Assembly (NCBI RefSeq): GCF_014645375.1
Contig: NZ_BMLT01000011.1
Coordinates: 1-64,000 of the forward strand
Length of the DNA: 64,000 bases
Direction: 5' to 3'
Origin: Marinobacterium nitratireducens
Lineage (GTDB): Bacteria > Pseudomonadota > Gammaproteobacteria > Pseudomonadales > Balneatricaceae
Within the stretch, counting starts at the first letter, position 1. Each line of letters starts with the position of its first letter. Under the pieces are notes generated by a model. It saw nothing but the letters and a program-made list of their open reading frames with translations, had not been told where the DNA came from and did no database searches. This document shows positions 1-7,729 of this stretch, piece after piece. The translations under genes were made by a program, and so were the position numbers.

Positions 1-56
1 TCGTTGTGGGTCGGACGGATCGGATTGATCTGGCTGCCCAGGCGTACAGCGTTTTG

Positions 57-220
57 CTATGGCTGACCATAGAGCTGTGGAACCACCTGATCCCATCCGC
101 TCTTTATCCGCCGCCGGCGCTCAGTAGTGAAACGCTTTAACGCCGATGGTAGTGTGGGGCATGTGAACAGCGCCGCTTGCGGCCGCCCTGCCCATGTAGA
201 GTAGGGCGATATCGGTTAAC
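57..220 (+). rRNA. rrf: 5S rRNA-like gene with two internal insertions (possibly a pseudogene)
   Basis: Blocks of the bacterial 5S rRNA consensus are in order: GACCATAGAG and GGAACCACCTGATCCCATCC at 65-98, CTCAGTAGTGAAACG at 120-134, CGCCGATGGTAGTGTGGGG at 141-159, CCCATGT at 191-197 and AGAGTAGG at 198-205. Two stretches are foreign. Positions 99-119 hold 21 nt where 5S rRNAs normally have about 4 (CGAA), and 160-190 hold 31 nt where the helix IV loop normally has about 4. One base of loop E is also missing (ATGTAGAG instead of ATGTGAGAG), and the terminal helix (GGCTGA with TCGGTT) depends on G-U pairs. A terminator follows at 317. Derivation from a 5S gene is clear from the conserved blocks; whether it is functional is not. 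The exact ends are approximate. No 23S end is recognised in the first 56 bases. Confidence 0.72.
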
Positions 221-249
221 AGACGAAGCGAAGCTTCGGCCCGATATCG
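208..249. repeat. Inverted repeat directly after the 5S-like gene
   Basis: CGATATCGG at 208-216 is matched by CCGATATCG at 241-249, with a smaller inner hairpin of CGAAG and CTTCG. It sits where the 3' end of the 5S-like RNA should be, so it may be a processing signal or a further insertion. Confidence 0.5.
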
Positions 250-303
250 CGACCGCGGCGTGCATCGCCCGCGGGACGGCTCGCGCTTGCGCGAGGCGCC
301 AAG
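248..303. repeat. REP-like GC-rich hairpin module, copy 1
   Basis: The stretch GCGACCGCGGCGT...CGCGGGACGGCTCG...GCGCCAA is found again, diverged, at about 626-680, and its first part again at about 827-840. It contains the perfect inverted repeat CTCGCGC-TT-GCGCGAG. It looks like a REP-type intergenic palindromic element. Its mobility and origin are not shown by the sequence. Confidence 0.5.
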
Positions 304-316
304 CATTTATTCAGGA

Positions 317-349
317 AAACCCCCGGTCTCGATGAGGCCGGGGTTTTTC
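317..349 (+). terminator. Rho-independent terminator after the 5S-like gene
   Basis: AAAACCCCCGGTCTC, a short loop and GAGGCCGGGGTTTTT form a strong stem with a T-run at the 3' end on the plus strand. Its place suggests it ends an rRNA operon entering from the left edge. Confidence 0.75.
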
Positions 350-378
350 GCTTTGGGCACAGTGCCAAGCGAAGCCCA

Positions 379-468
379 TCGATTTGTGATGCGATCGATA
401 TGATGGGTTCGCCCTATGCCGGGTGCAGCCCCCGGGGCAGGTGCCGATGGCGGCTTAACCCATCCTAC
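379..468. repeat. Interspersed GATGGGT...ACCCATCCTAC repeat, copy 1
   Basis: It begins with the block CGATTTGTGATGCGATCGAT, then ATGATGGGTTCGC, a variable centre and TTAACCCATCCTACC. The same arrangement occurs at 38788-38884 and 55873-55969, and in reverse at 35795-35868. The ends are inverted copies (GATGGGT/ACCCATC), giving an imperfect hairpin. No coding capacity is seen. It is MITE-like or REP-like, with no recognised transposase in the window. Confidence 0.65.
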
Positions 469-520
469 CCGATAGACTGCCGCCCTCAGGCAGCGGCGGG
501 GCCTGACGGCGCCTTCCGCC

Positions 521-840
521 CGTAGGAGTGGCATACCCAAACTGACGGGCATGAACACAAGGTTAAAGATTATCGCCATCGGCACGCCGGGTTCGCTGCG
601 GGGGCGCAGCTCCTACGGGTGTGTTGGCGACCGCAGCGTACCCGTTCGCGGGACGGCTCGGGCGCAGCCTGAAGCGCCAACGATGCCCACACGGGGCGGC
701 CGATCAATCGTAGGAGTGACGTACCCAAACTGACGGGCACTTCCCCGCCACAAACACAGGGTTTAGGACTCCCCCCATCTGCACGCCGGGTTCGCTGCGG
801 AGTCGCAGTTCCTATGGGCGTGTTGACGACCGCGGCGTAC
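521..840. repeat. Direct duplication of a repeat module of about 120-130 bp
   Basis: Copy A (about 521-642) and copy B (about 709-840) share CGTAGGAGTG..TACCCAAACTGACGGGCA, then GCACGCCGGGTTCGCTGCGG, then CGCAG.TCCTA.GGG.GTGTTG and CGACCGC.GCGTAC. They diverge by scattered substitutions and small indels. The intervening 643-708 matches the 270-303 REP-like module. No convincing reading frame covers the region. It is a patch of intergenic repeats beyond the rRNA terminator. Confidence 0.6.
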
Positions 841-860
841 GTTTGCGATTCCACAAAACA

Positions 861-898
861 ACAGAGCCCCCGCTCCGTTGCCGGAGCGGGGGCTCTGT
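861..898 (-). terminator. Rho-independent terminator of the permease gene
   Basis: ACAGAGCCCCCGCTCC and GGAGCGGGGGCTCTGT form a perfect 16-bp stem with a 6-nt loop. Read on the minus strand it is followed by TGTTTTG. It lies 32 bp past the permease stop codon. Confidence 0.85.
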
Positions 899-930
899 AC
901 TGGCGCTTGTCGGGTGTCGCGGGCTGCTAC

Positions 931-2316
931 CTAACTTTCTTTTTCATCGGCGAAGATGACTTCGTCTTCGGGCTGGTGACGGCCCAGCAGCTTCGGGCGT
1001 TCAATCAGCAGGTATAGCACCAGGCCGATCACGACGGCGTATACGGTCGACTTCGGATCGGGCATTGCCAGAGTCACGGCAACGATGCCGGCGACGCCAC
1101 GTTCGGTCGGGTTTTTCAGCTGCTCCATACCCACCATGATGCAGATATAGGCGGTTAGGATCAGCGTCAGCGACAGGGCGATTGGCAGCACCGGTTTGAA
1201 CAGGGTGACCAGCGGTAGAATGAACAGCGCGATCATGCCCGTGGCCCAGAAGGTGCCGCCGCCGCTGTAGATAGAATCCATGGCTTTGCGCCCCATGGCA
1301 TAGCGTTCGGCAACGGTGGCATGGGCGGCGGTCCAGAGTGGGCCGGCGAGACCGGGCCAGGGGGCGAAGAAGGCATGCAGGGCGTTGCGCATTGCGGTCA
1401 CCAGATGGACGCGGTCGACGCTGCCTTCGATGCTTTCGTCCTGCCGCAGATGGTCGACGCGCTTGACCAGGGTAAAGCCGACGATGATATCGCCGAACGC
1501 GATGACATAGGCGATCAGTGCGGTCGGTATCGCCAGCAGGAACATGTCGAGGTCGGGGTAGCCCACGGTAAAGGTCAGATATTCGAACATCAGGCCGAAA
1601 TCCGGCTTGGTGATGCCCCATTCAATTGCCGGCAAGGCATATTCGCCGCTGGCCCAGCCGATAATCATGGCCAGAATCATGCCCGGTACCATGCCGAAGT
1701 TGGCGATTCGCTTGGCCAGCGAGCTTTCGTTGACGATGTTCTTGAATGAAAGCGAGAACAGGATGTAGGCGCTGATGATGGAGCCGATCAGCAGTGATAT
1801 CGGTGTTGCATCGACCCGTCCGCCGGCTTTCAGCTCGCCCATCAGCGCGGCGATGCCGGCGCCGATGATGATGCCCGACTTCAGCGAGTTGGGAATAACA
1901 TCGACCAGCTTCGATCCGAGGCGGGTTATACCCAGCAGCAGGAAGATCAGGGTGACCTCGATCTGCAGCGCGAACATCGCCTTGATCGCTTCCGGCCCGG
2001 GCTCGAATCCCTTGAGGTAAAGGATTACCACCGGTATGGCCGGGGTGATCCAGCCGGGTACCAGGGGTACGCCCAGCAGGGCCGGCAGCAGGTAGCCGAT
2101 ACCGGCGACAAAGGTGAACGCCAGGGCCGCTTCATAGGGCATGCCGAGGTAGGTTTCGAGCAGCGGAATCATCGCCAGCCCGACCACGAACATGATCAGT
2201 CCCTGGATCATCTCGGGCGTTTCCCAGCGATAATGCACGAAGGGCAGTCGGATCTTGAATGGGCCCGCTGGCCAGTACGGCTGTTCGCCGCCGTCTTTTC
2301 TGCGAAAAATTTGCAT
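931..2316 (-). CDS. Multi-pass permease of the NCS2/SLC23-like (xanthine/uracil) superfamily
   Basis: The protein has 461 residues and about 12 hydrophobic segments. It has the proline/glycine-rich helix starts typical of the nucleobase/ascorbate and SulP-like fold, and a central PGLAGPLWTAAHATVAER segment. A charged N-terminus (about 25 residues) and an acidic C-terminal tail lie outside the membrane part. The start is ATG with a strong AGGAGG site 7 bases upstream. It lies 66 bp downstream of the acyl-CoA ligase on the same strand and the two are probably cotranscribed, so a carboxylate substrate used by that ligase is possible. The family is recognised only by general character; the substrate cannot be read from the sequence. 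A strong terminator follows. Confidence 0.6.
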   Translation of the reverse strand: MQIFRRKDGGEQPYWPAGPFKIRLPFVHYRWETPEMIQGLIMFVVGLAMIPLLETYLGMPYEAALAFTFVAGIGYLLPALLGVPLVPGWITPAIPVVILYLKGFEPGPEAIKAMFALQIEVTLIFLLLGITRLGSKLVDVIPNSLKSGIIIGAGIAALMGELKAGGRVDATPISLLIGSIISAYILFSLSFKNIVNESSLAKRIANFGMVPGMILAMIIGWASGEYALPAIEWGITKPDFGLMFEYLTFTVGYPDLDMFLLAIPTALIAYVIAFGDIIVGFTLVKRVDHLRQDESIEGSVDRVHLVTAMRNALHAFFAPWPGLAGPLWTAAHATVAERYAMGRKAMDSIYSGGGTFWATGMIALFILPLVTLFKPVLPIALSLTLILTAYICIMVGMEQLKNPTERGVAGIVAVTLAMPDPKSTVYAVVIGLVLYLLIERPKLLGRHQPEDEVIFADEKES

Positions 2317-2382
2317 AAGTAGCCTCCTGGCGCACGGCTGTCCGTGCGCCCTGAATTGTTTTTTTGCTGTATGAAGGGGGCG

Positions 2383-4008
2383 TTAGAGTTCGCGTGCCCG
2401 GTCGCGCAGCACGAACTTCTGTATCTTGCCGGTCGACGTTTTCGGCAGGTCCGCGAACACCAGGGTCCGCGGGGCCTTGAAGTGGGCGAGCTGCTCGCGG
2501 CAGAAGGCGATCAGTTCCTGTTCGGTAATGGCGCCGGCATTCTGCTTCAGGGTGACGAAGGCGCAGGGCGTTTCACCCCATTTCTCGTCGGGGCGGGCCA
2601 CCACGGCCGCTTCGAGTACGGCAGGATGCCGGTAGAGGGTATCCTCGACCTCGATGGTGGAGATGTTTTCACCGCCGGAGATGATGATGTCCTTGAGACG
2701 GTCCTTGATTTCCATGTAGCCGTCCTCGTGCCAGACCGCGAGGTCGCCGGTGTGGAACCAGCCGCCGCGGAAGGCCTCTTCGGTCGCGCTCGGGTTCTTG
2801 AGGTAGCCTTTCATCACGGTATTGCCGCGCAGAAAGATTTCCCCCATGGTCTTGCCGTCCTTCGGAACCGGCTCCAGTGTCTTGGGGTCTGCGACCATGG
2901 TGCCTGCGAGGGTGTGATAGCGCACGCCCTGGCGGGCCTTGAGGCGGGCGCGTTGCTGCAGCGGCAGTTCGTCCCATTCGGACTTCCAGGCCGATACCGT
3001 CACCGGCCCGTAGACCTCGGTCAGACCGTAGACGTGGGTGACTTCTATGCCCATCTCCTCGATTGCGCCAATCACCTGAGCCGGCGGCGCGGCGCCTGCG
3101 GTCATGGATTTGACGGGGTGGTCGATGGCGGCTTTGGCGGCATCGGGCACGTTGAGCAGGGCGTTGAGCACGATCGGCGCGCCGCACATATGGGTGACCT
3201 GGTGATCGCGAATCAGCTGCAGGATCCTTTCCGGGTCCACGCGGCGCAGGCAGACGTGGGTGCCGGCCATCGCAGTGATGGTCCAGGGGAAGCACCAGCC
3301 GTTGCAGTGAAACATCGGCAGGGTCCAGAGATAGACCGGATGCTGTCCGATGGACCAGACGGCCTGATTGCCCAGGCTGTTGATATAGGCGCCGCGGTGG
3401 TGATAGACCACGCCTTTGGGGTTCCCCGTGGTGCCCGAGGTGTAGTTGAGGGAAATGGCATCCCACTCGTGTTCCGGCAGGCTCCAGGAGAACTCTGGGT
3501 CACCTTCCTTGAGGAAAGCCTCGTAGTCGAGGTCGCTGACCGCCGTGCCTTCACCGTATTCGGGGTCGTCCACGTCGATAACCAGCGGCTTGTGCTGCAG
3601 GCGTGCGACGGCCCCCCTGACCACATCGCCGAATTCACGGTCGGCGATGACGACCTTGGCTTCGCCGTGTTCCAGCATAAAGGCGATGGCATCCGCGTCC
3701 AGGCGTACGTTCAGGGTATTGAGCACCGCACCGATCATAGGCACCCCGAAATGGGCTTCCAGCATGGCCGGGATATTCGGCAGCATGACCGCGACGGTAT
3801 CGCCGCGACCGATGCCGCGGTTAGCCAGTGCCGAAGCCAGGCGGCGGCAGCGCTCGTAGGTGTCACGCCAGCTGTAACGCAGCGAGCCATGGATGACCGC
3901 CGGGTATTCGGGGTATACGCTGGCGGTGCGTTCGATGAAGTCGATGGGTGACTGTACGGCATGGTTGGCGGCAACGGGCTCCAGGCCCTGATTGAAGATC
4001 GAGCTCAT
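2383..4008 (-). CDS. Acyl-CoA synthetase (AMP-forming; medium-chain fatty acid or methylmercaptopropionate type)
   Basis: It should activate a carboxylic acid to its CoA thioester through an acyl-adenylate in the cytoplasm. The 541-residue length fits. The AMP-binding P-loop YTSGTTGNPKG is near residue 190. HRGAYIN, the TLPMFHCNGWC segment, YGLTEVYGP, the hinge region GWFHTGDLAVWHEDGY and the C-terminal K of TSTGKIQKF (adenylation lysine) are all present. The closest family by feel is the AlkK/DmdB branch of acyl-CoA ligases, which includes medium-chain fatty acid and DMSP-derived methylmercaptopropionate ligases. The two cannot be separated here. It heads a two-gene operon with the permease and is divergent from a sensor kinase/regulator pair that may control it. 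Confidence 0.85.
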   Translation of the reverse strand: MSSIFNQGLEPVAANHAVQSPIDFIERTASVYPEYPAVIHGSLRYSWRDTYERCRRLASALANRGIGRGDTVAVMLPNIPAMLEAHFGVPMIGAVLNTLNVRLDADAIAFMLEHGEAKVVIADREFGDVVRGAVARLQHKPLVIDVDDPEYGEGTAVSDLDYEAFLKEGDPEFSWSLPEHEWDAISLNYTSGTTGNPKGVVYHHRGAYINSLGNQAVWSIGQHPVYLWTLPMFHCNGWCFPWTITAMAGTHVCLRRVDPERILQLIRDHQVTHMCGAPIVLNALLNVPDAAKAAIDHPVKSMTAGAAPPAQVIGAIEEMGIEVTHVYGLTEVYGPVTVSAWKSEWDELPLQQRARLKARQGVRYHTLAGTMVADPKTLEPVPKDGKTMGEIFLRGNTVMKGYLKNPSATEEAFRGGWFHTGDLAVWHEDGYMEIKDRLKDIIISGGENISTIEVEDTLYRHPAVLEAAVVARPDEKWGETPCAFVTLKQNAGAITEQELIAFCREQLAHFKAPRTLVFADLPKTSTGKIQKFVLRDRAREL

Positions 4009-4124
4009 GGACGGGGTCCTCTGTTACTGTTGTTGTTCTAGAGCAAGCCCTGACGGCTCGCTATAATCCACTGAGCTGTAATAGTAGTGAATAGAAGATT
4101 ATCTAGAAAGTATTCCAAGGTCTT

Positions 4125-4140
4125 ATGGTATTAATACTAT
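4125..4140. promoter_or_regulatory. AT-rich palindrome in the ligase/kinase divergent region
   Basis: ATGGTATTAATACTAT pairs at 7 of 8 positions about its centre. It lies in the AT-rich 142-bp gap between the divergent ligase and kinase genes. This suits an operator for the neighbouring LuxR-type regulator. It is a candidate only, as no second copy is seen. Confidence 0.35.
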
Positions 4141-4162
4141 ATATATTTCGGTGCTGCCAGAG

Positions 4163-5632
4163 ATGACAACCCGCTTTGAATTGCCGGATCTGGACCCGCA
4201 GCCCTGTCTTGTCCTGAGCCTGCCGGCGCGGCTGATTACGGCCAATCAGTCGGCTGAGCGTCTGGCGACGCGTTTCGCCCCGCAGGGGCCAGAGGCCCTG
4301 CTGCCGGCCAACCTCGAAGCGCTGGTGAGGGCCTCGCTGCAGCAGGGCCGCGCCATCGACGGAGTCGAGAGCCGGGCCGGGGATTGCATTCTGCTCTGGA
4401 CCTTCATACCGGATACGGACACAGGCCAGGTGATGGCCCGTGGCAGGGTCGCCACTGAAGAGATCCGGATGCTGGATCGGGCCAAAACCTCCGACCGGCT
4501 CTATCGGCTGATTATCGAAAATACGAACGACCTGATCTCGCGTCATTCCCCGGACGGTCGCTTCATCGATGCCAGCCCTGCCTCCCGCAGGGTTCTCGGC
4601 TACTGGCCGGAGGAGTTGCGTGGCAAGCGACTTGAAGACGTGTTCAGCGACACCACCACGCAGCAGCTGGCCGAGGCCAGCCTCGCTCTGCGCGAGCAGG
4701 GATACGCAACGCTGACCACCGAGGTGACCCGGCGCGACGGTCGCAAGTGCTGGCTGGAAATCGCGAGCCGGGCGATTCGGGAAACCTACACCGGCGATGT
4801 GGTCGAGGTGGTCAGCGTGACACGGGATATCACCGCCCGGGTGGAGTCGGAGGCGCAGAACCGGCGACTGGCCGATGAGCTGGCGCACAGTGCCCGTCTG
4901 GCGACCATCGGCGAGCTGGCATCCGGTATCGCCCATGAAATGAATCAGCCGCTCGCCAGCATCGTCAATTTTGCCAGCGCCAGCCAGCGCTACCTGCGCC
5001 AGGCGCAGCAGGAGGGCGGCAGCCTCGATCGCGTGGATGAAGGTCTGCAGCGCATCATTCACCACGCCAACCGGGCGGCCGAGGTCATCAAGCGCCTGCG
5101 CGCCTTCCTGCGCAAGGGGCAGCAGTGTGTCGGACCTGTACAGCTTAACGATCTGGTCGCCAATGTCGCGCGGCTGTGCCACTGGGATGCCGAGAAGAAC
5201 GCGGTGGTGATCGAGCAGCGCCTGCCGGCGACCTCGCCGGTGGTCAAGGCCGATCCGGTGCTGCTGGAGCAGGTGCTGATCAACCTGATACGCAATGGCA
5301 TCGACGCCATTCTCGAGGCCAGGGCTGCGGCGGATGACCAGTCGCGCACGCACCTGTGCGTACAGGTCAGCGAAGACGAGGCGGGTGATATCCTGCTTCA
5401 AGTCACGGATCAGGGAAACGGGCTGGACGAGGCGGGAATTCGGCAGATCTTTACGCCTTTCTACACCAGCAAGCCCCAGGGGCTGGGTCTCGGATTGTCG
5501 ATGAGTCGCTCGATCGTCGAGGGGTTTGGCGGCTTTCTTGACGCGTGCCCGGCCGACACCGGGGGCCTGACGCTGGTATGCCGTCTGCCGCCCTTCGTCA
5601 ACGTATCGAACAACGGAGAAACCGATGACTGA
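4163..5632 (+). CDS. PAS-domain sensor histidine kinase (FixL/DctS-like)
   Basis: This is a soluble kinase of about 489 residues with no clear membrane helices. A PAS domain (about residues 110-230: SRHSPDGRFIDASPASRRVLGY through VVSVTRDITAR) precedes the HisKA region with the phosphoacceptor His in SGIAHEMNQPLAS. The HATPase part has the N-box LINLIRNGIDAI and the glycine motif GLGLGLSMSRSIVEGFGG. The HEMNQPL motif is typical of the FixL/DctB group. The next gene starts 8 bp before this stop codon, giving translational coupling with its response regulator. The start could instead be GTG at 4151; neither start has a strong ribosome site. The likely role is sensing an internal carboxylate or redox cue and controlling the divergent ligase-permease operon (inference). 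Confidence 0.88.
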   Translation: MTTRFELPDLDPQPCLVLSLPARLITANQSAERLATRFAPQGPEALLPANLEALVRASLQQGRAIDGVESRAGDCILLWTFIPDTDTGQVMARGRVATEEIRMLDRAKTSDRLYRLIIENTNDLISRHSPDGRFIDASPASRRVLGYWPEELRGKRLEDVFSDTTTQQLAEASLALREQGYATLTTEVTRRDGRKCWLEIASRAIRETYTGDVVEVVSVTRDITARVESEAQNRRLADELAHSARLATIGELASGIAHEMNQPLASIVNFASASQRYLRQAQQEGGSLDRVDEGLQRIIHHANRAAEVIKRLRAFLRKGQQCVGPVQLNDLVANVARLCHWDAEKNAVVIEQRLPATSPVVKADPVLLEQVLINLIRNGIDAILEARAAADDQSRTHLCVQVSEDEAGDILLQVTDQGNGLDEAGIRQIFTPFYTSKPQGLGLGLSMSRSIVEGFGGFLDACPADTGGLTLVCRLPPFVNVSNNGETDD

Positions 5633-6266
5633 CGCCAATACTGTCGTCTACCTGGTGGACGATGATCCCGGTATGCTCGAGTCCACCCAGTGGCTGCTGG
5701 AATCCGTCGGCCTGACTGTGCAGGCGTTCAGTGACGGGCGCCGCTTTCTCGACGCGCTGGGAACCCCGGAGCGCGGCTGCGTGATTCTCGATGTGCGGAT
5801 GCCGGGACTGGGGGGGCTCAATGTGCAGGAAGAGCTGCAGAAGAAGGGTTTGGGGCTGCCGGTCATCTTCGTCTCGGGCCACGCCGATGTGCCCATAGTG
5901 GTGCGGGCATTCAAGTCCGGCGCCTTCGACTTTCTCGAAAAACCGTTCAATGAACAGATGCTGCTCGATAGCGTACAACAGGCACTGGCACAGCAGCGCG
6001 AAGGCGCAAGATCGCCAGCGGCAGACCCTGGCAAGCTGGCAGTTCTAGAAACGCTGACACCGCGGGAGCGGGATGTCTTTCTGCCGCTGGCGCAGGGATA
6101 TTCAAGCCGGGAAATCGCCGAAAAGCTCGATGTCAGCGTCAAGACCATCGACCTGTACCGGGCCCGGGTGATGAAGCGAATCGGCGCCGAACGCCTGCCG
6201 GATGTGACCGCCGTCGCCATTGCTGCGGGGCTGCTGGATCCCCTGGCTTTGCGTGCCGCCGGCTGA
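5625..6266 (+). CDS. FixJ-family response regulator (REC + LuxR-type HTH)
   Basis: This is a 213-residue DNA-binding response regulator. The receiver domain has the acidic pair in LVDDDPG, the phosphoacceptor Asp in VILDVRMPG (about residue 52), Ser/His in VSGHAD and Lys in FLEKPFN (about residue 104). A linker follows, then a LuxR-type helix-turn-helix from about residue 143 (LTPRERDVF, YSSREIAEKLDVSVKTID). The ATG overlaps the end of the kinase gene by 8 bp, so they form a cognate pair. The target is unknown; the divergent acyl-CoA ligase/permease genes and the palindrome at 4125 are the natural candidates. Confidence 0.92.
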   Translation: MTDANTVVYLVDDDPGMLESTQWLLESVGLTVQAFSDGRRFLDALGTPERGCVILDVRMPGLGGLNVQEELQKKGLGLPVIFVSGHADVPIVVRAFKSGAFDFLEKPFNEQMLLDSVQQALAQQREGARSPAADPGKLAVLETLTPRERDVFLPLAQGYSSREIAEKLDVSVKTIDLYRARVMKRIGAERLPDVTAVAIAAGLLDPLALRAAG

Positions 6267-6309
6267 AGCGACGCGGAGCCGTCGCACAAAGTCCCCGGAC
6301 CCCATTCAC

Positions 6310-6315
6310 TATACT
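6310..6315 (+). promoter_or_regulatory. Candidate -10 box for the HAD phosphatase gene
   Basis: TATACT lies 33 bp before the preferred GTG start at 6348. No good -35 box is seen at 16-18 bp. If it is real, transcription would begin too close to the ATG at 6330 to leave room for a ribosome site, which favours the GTG start. Confidence 0.3.
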
Positions 6316-6347
6316 GTTGCCGTTAGCGCATGAAGCAGGAGCAAGTC

Positions 6348-7127
6348 GTGGATGCCGAGGGTCTGTTATTCGATCTCGACGGTGTACTCTACGTCGAGGG
6401 GACGCCGGTGCCGGGGGCGATCGAGGTGATGAAGCTTGTTATCGAGCGGGACATTCCGTTCCGGTACATCACCAATACCTCGACCCGTTCGCTGGCCGGT
6501 TTGCAGCAGCAGTTGCTCGACCGGGGGCTGCCGGTGCCCGAAGGGTCGGTGTTCAGCGCCATCAGTGCTGCGGTGCAGTGGCTCGATGACCATGGCGTGC
6601 AGCGCATTTGTCCGGTACTGGCCGAGGATGCCTGCCGGGACTTCGATCGCTTCGAACTCGACGAGTCGCGGCCGGAAGCGATCGTGGTCGGGGACATCGG
6701 CGAGGACTGGAACTACGCGTTGCTCAACCGCCTGTTCGGGTATCTGCAGCAGGGGGCGCAGTTGATAGCCGTGCATCGCAACCGATACTGGCAGACCGGG
6801 AGGGGGCTGCAGCCTGATCTCGGTCTGTTTGTCGCCGGCCTTGAATATGCGGCGGGGATCGAAGCGACGGTGGTGGGTAAACCGGCGCCGGACTTTTTCC
6901 GCAAAGCCTGCGCGGGGCTTGGTATTGAACCGCCGCACGTTGCGCTGGTCGGAGACGATATCGAGAGCGATATCGGCGGCGCCCAGCGGGCGGGGCTCGC
7001 CGGCATCCTGGTGCATACCGGCAAGTATCGCCGGGATCTGGTTGAGGCCTCGGGCATCGTGCCGGATTGCGAGATCGGATCGGTGGCCGAGCTGCCGACG
7101 CTGATGTCCGGGTTGTTCGGTGGCTGA
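6348..7127 (+). CDS. HAD-IIA family phosphatase (LHPP/NagD-like)
   Basis: This is a cytoplasmic haloacid-dehalogenase-type phosphatase. Motif I is FDLDGVLY (nucleophile Asp, near the start), motif II is ITNTSTRS, the motif III lysine is in VVGKPAPDFF and motif IV is VGDDIESDIGG. The cap between motifs II and III is of the C2 type, and the whole resembles the phospholysine phosphohistidine pyrophosphate phosphatase-like branch. I chose GTG at 6348 because GGAG ends 6 nt upstream and the protein then begins just before motif I. An ATG at 6330 would add six residues but has no ribosome site. The substrate is unknown. Confidence 0.82.
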   Translation: MDAEGLLFDLDGVLYVEGTPVPGAIEVMKLVIERDIPFRYITNTSTRSLAGLQQQLLDRGLPVPEGSVFSAISAAVQWLDDHGVQRICPVLAEDACRDFDRFELDESRPEAIVVGDIGEDWNYALLNRLFGYLQQGAQLIAVHRNRYWQTGRGLQPDLGLFVAGLEYAAGIEATVVGKPAPDFFRKACAGLGIEPPHVALVGDDIESDIGGAQRAGLAGILVHTGKYRRDLVEASGIVPDCEIGSVAELPTLMSGLFGG

Positions 7128-7211
7128 TCCGGGCAACCGGACTGGGTTTCGGGCGTCGAATATGGATAATGGGCGCGATATTCCAACAGGCGGCGGTGGC
7201 GGTACAGATTC

Positions 7212-7703
7212 ATGAGTGATGCGGTATTGTATGGTTTGAGCGGTCTTGGCCTGCTGGTGATAGTGGCGTTGCTGGTTTATATCGTGCGTCAACTGGGCGT
7301 GCTGAAACGGCAGCGGCAGCAGCAGGAGCACGAGCGCCGGCAGCTCGAGGAAACGCAGAAAAAGGCCAGGGAGCAGCGTGCATACCTCATCGACAGTATC
7401 CGCGTTATCGCCCGGGCGATGTCCGAAGACGAGAGACTGACGCTGACCGAGGGCTGCATCCGCCTCAAGGTGCTGCTCGACAACCTCAAGCCCGAAATGC
7501 ACCGGGATCCCGATTTCGAGATCATCGAGCAGCATTATCTGGCGACCCGCCACATTCCCTATCTCGAGGCCTGGCGCAAACTCGAACGCCGCGAGCAGCG
7601 GCGTTATCAGCGCGAAATGGATACGCTCGAGGCGCAAAACCGCACGGCTCTGCTGCAGGCGGCGGACAAGCTGAGCCGGTATCCGCTGGAGCGAATGCAT
7701 TGA
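7212..7703 (+). CDS. DUF2489-family membrane-anchored protein
   Basis: This is a 163-residue protein with one N-terminal membrane helix (about residues 5-26) and then a charged helix rich in Gln, Glu and Arg (about 30-58) that is probably a coiled coil. The rest is a small helical domain with RVIARAMSEDERLTLTEGCIRLKVLLDNL, a pattern I associate with DUF2489, a family of unknown function in gammaproteobacteria. It is followed after 26 bp by another short N-terminally anchored protein, so the two may form a small operon. No function is assigned. Confidence 0.75.
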   Translation: MSDAVLYGLSGLGLLVIVALLVYIVRQLGVLKRQRQQQEHERRQLEETQKKAREQRAYLIDSIRVIARAMSEDERLTLTEGCIRLKVLLDNLKPEMHRDPDFEIIEQHYLATRHIPYLEAWRKLERREQRRYQREMDTLEAQNRTALLQAADKLSRYPLERMH

Positions 7704-7729
7704 GCCGGCCCGCCCCGGGGAACTGAGCG

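Noticed and set aside
121-585. Short open frames on the minus strand over the 5S-like and repeat region
   Set aside because: They overlap conserved rRNA blocks and hairpin repeats, have no ribosome sites and contain low-complexity Arg/Pro-rich sequence typical of chance frames in GC-rich DNA.
2344-3951. 535-codon open frame on the plus strand
   Set aside because: It is antisense to the acyl-CoA ligase, which has all family motifs; its translation shows no family features.
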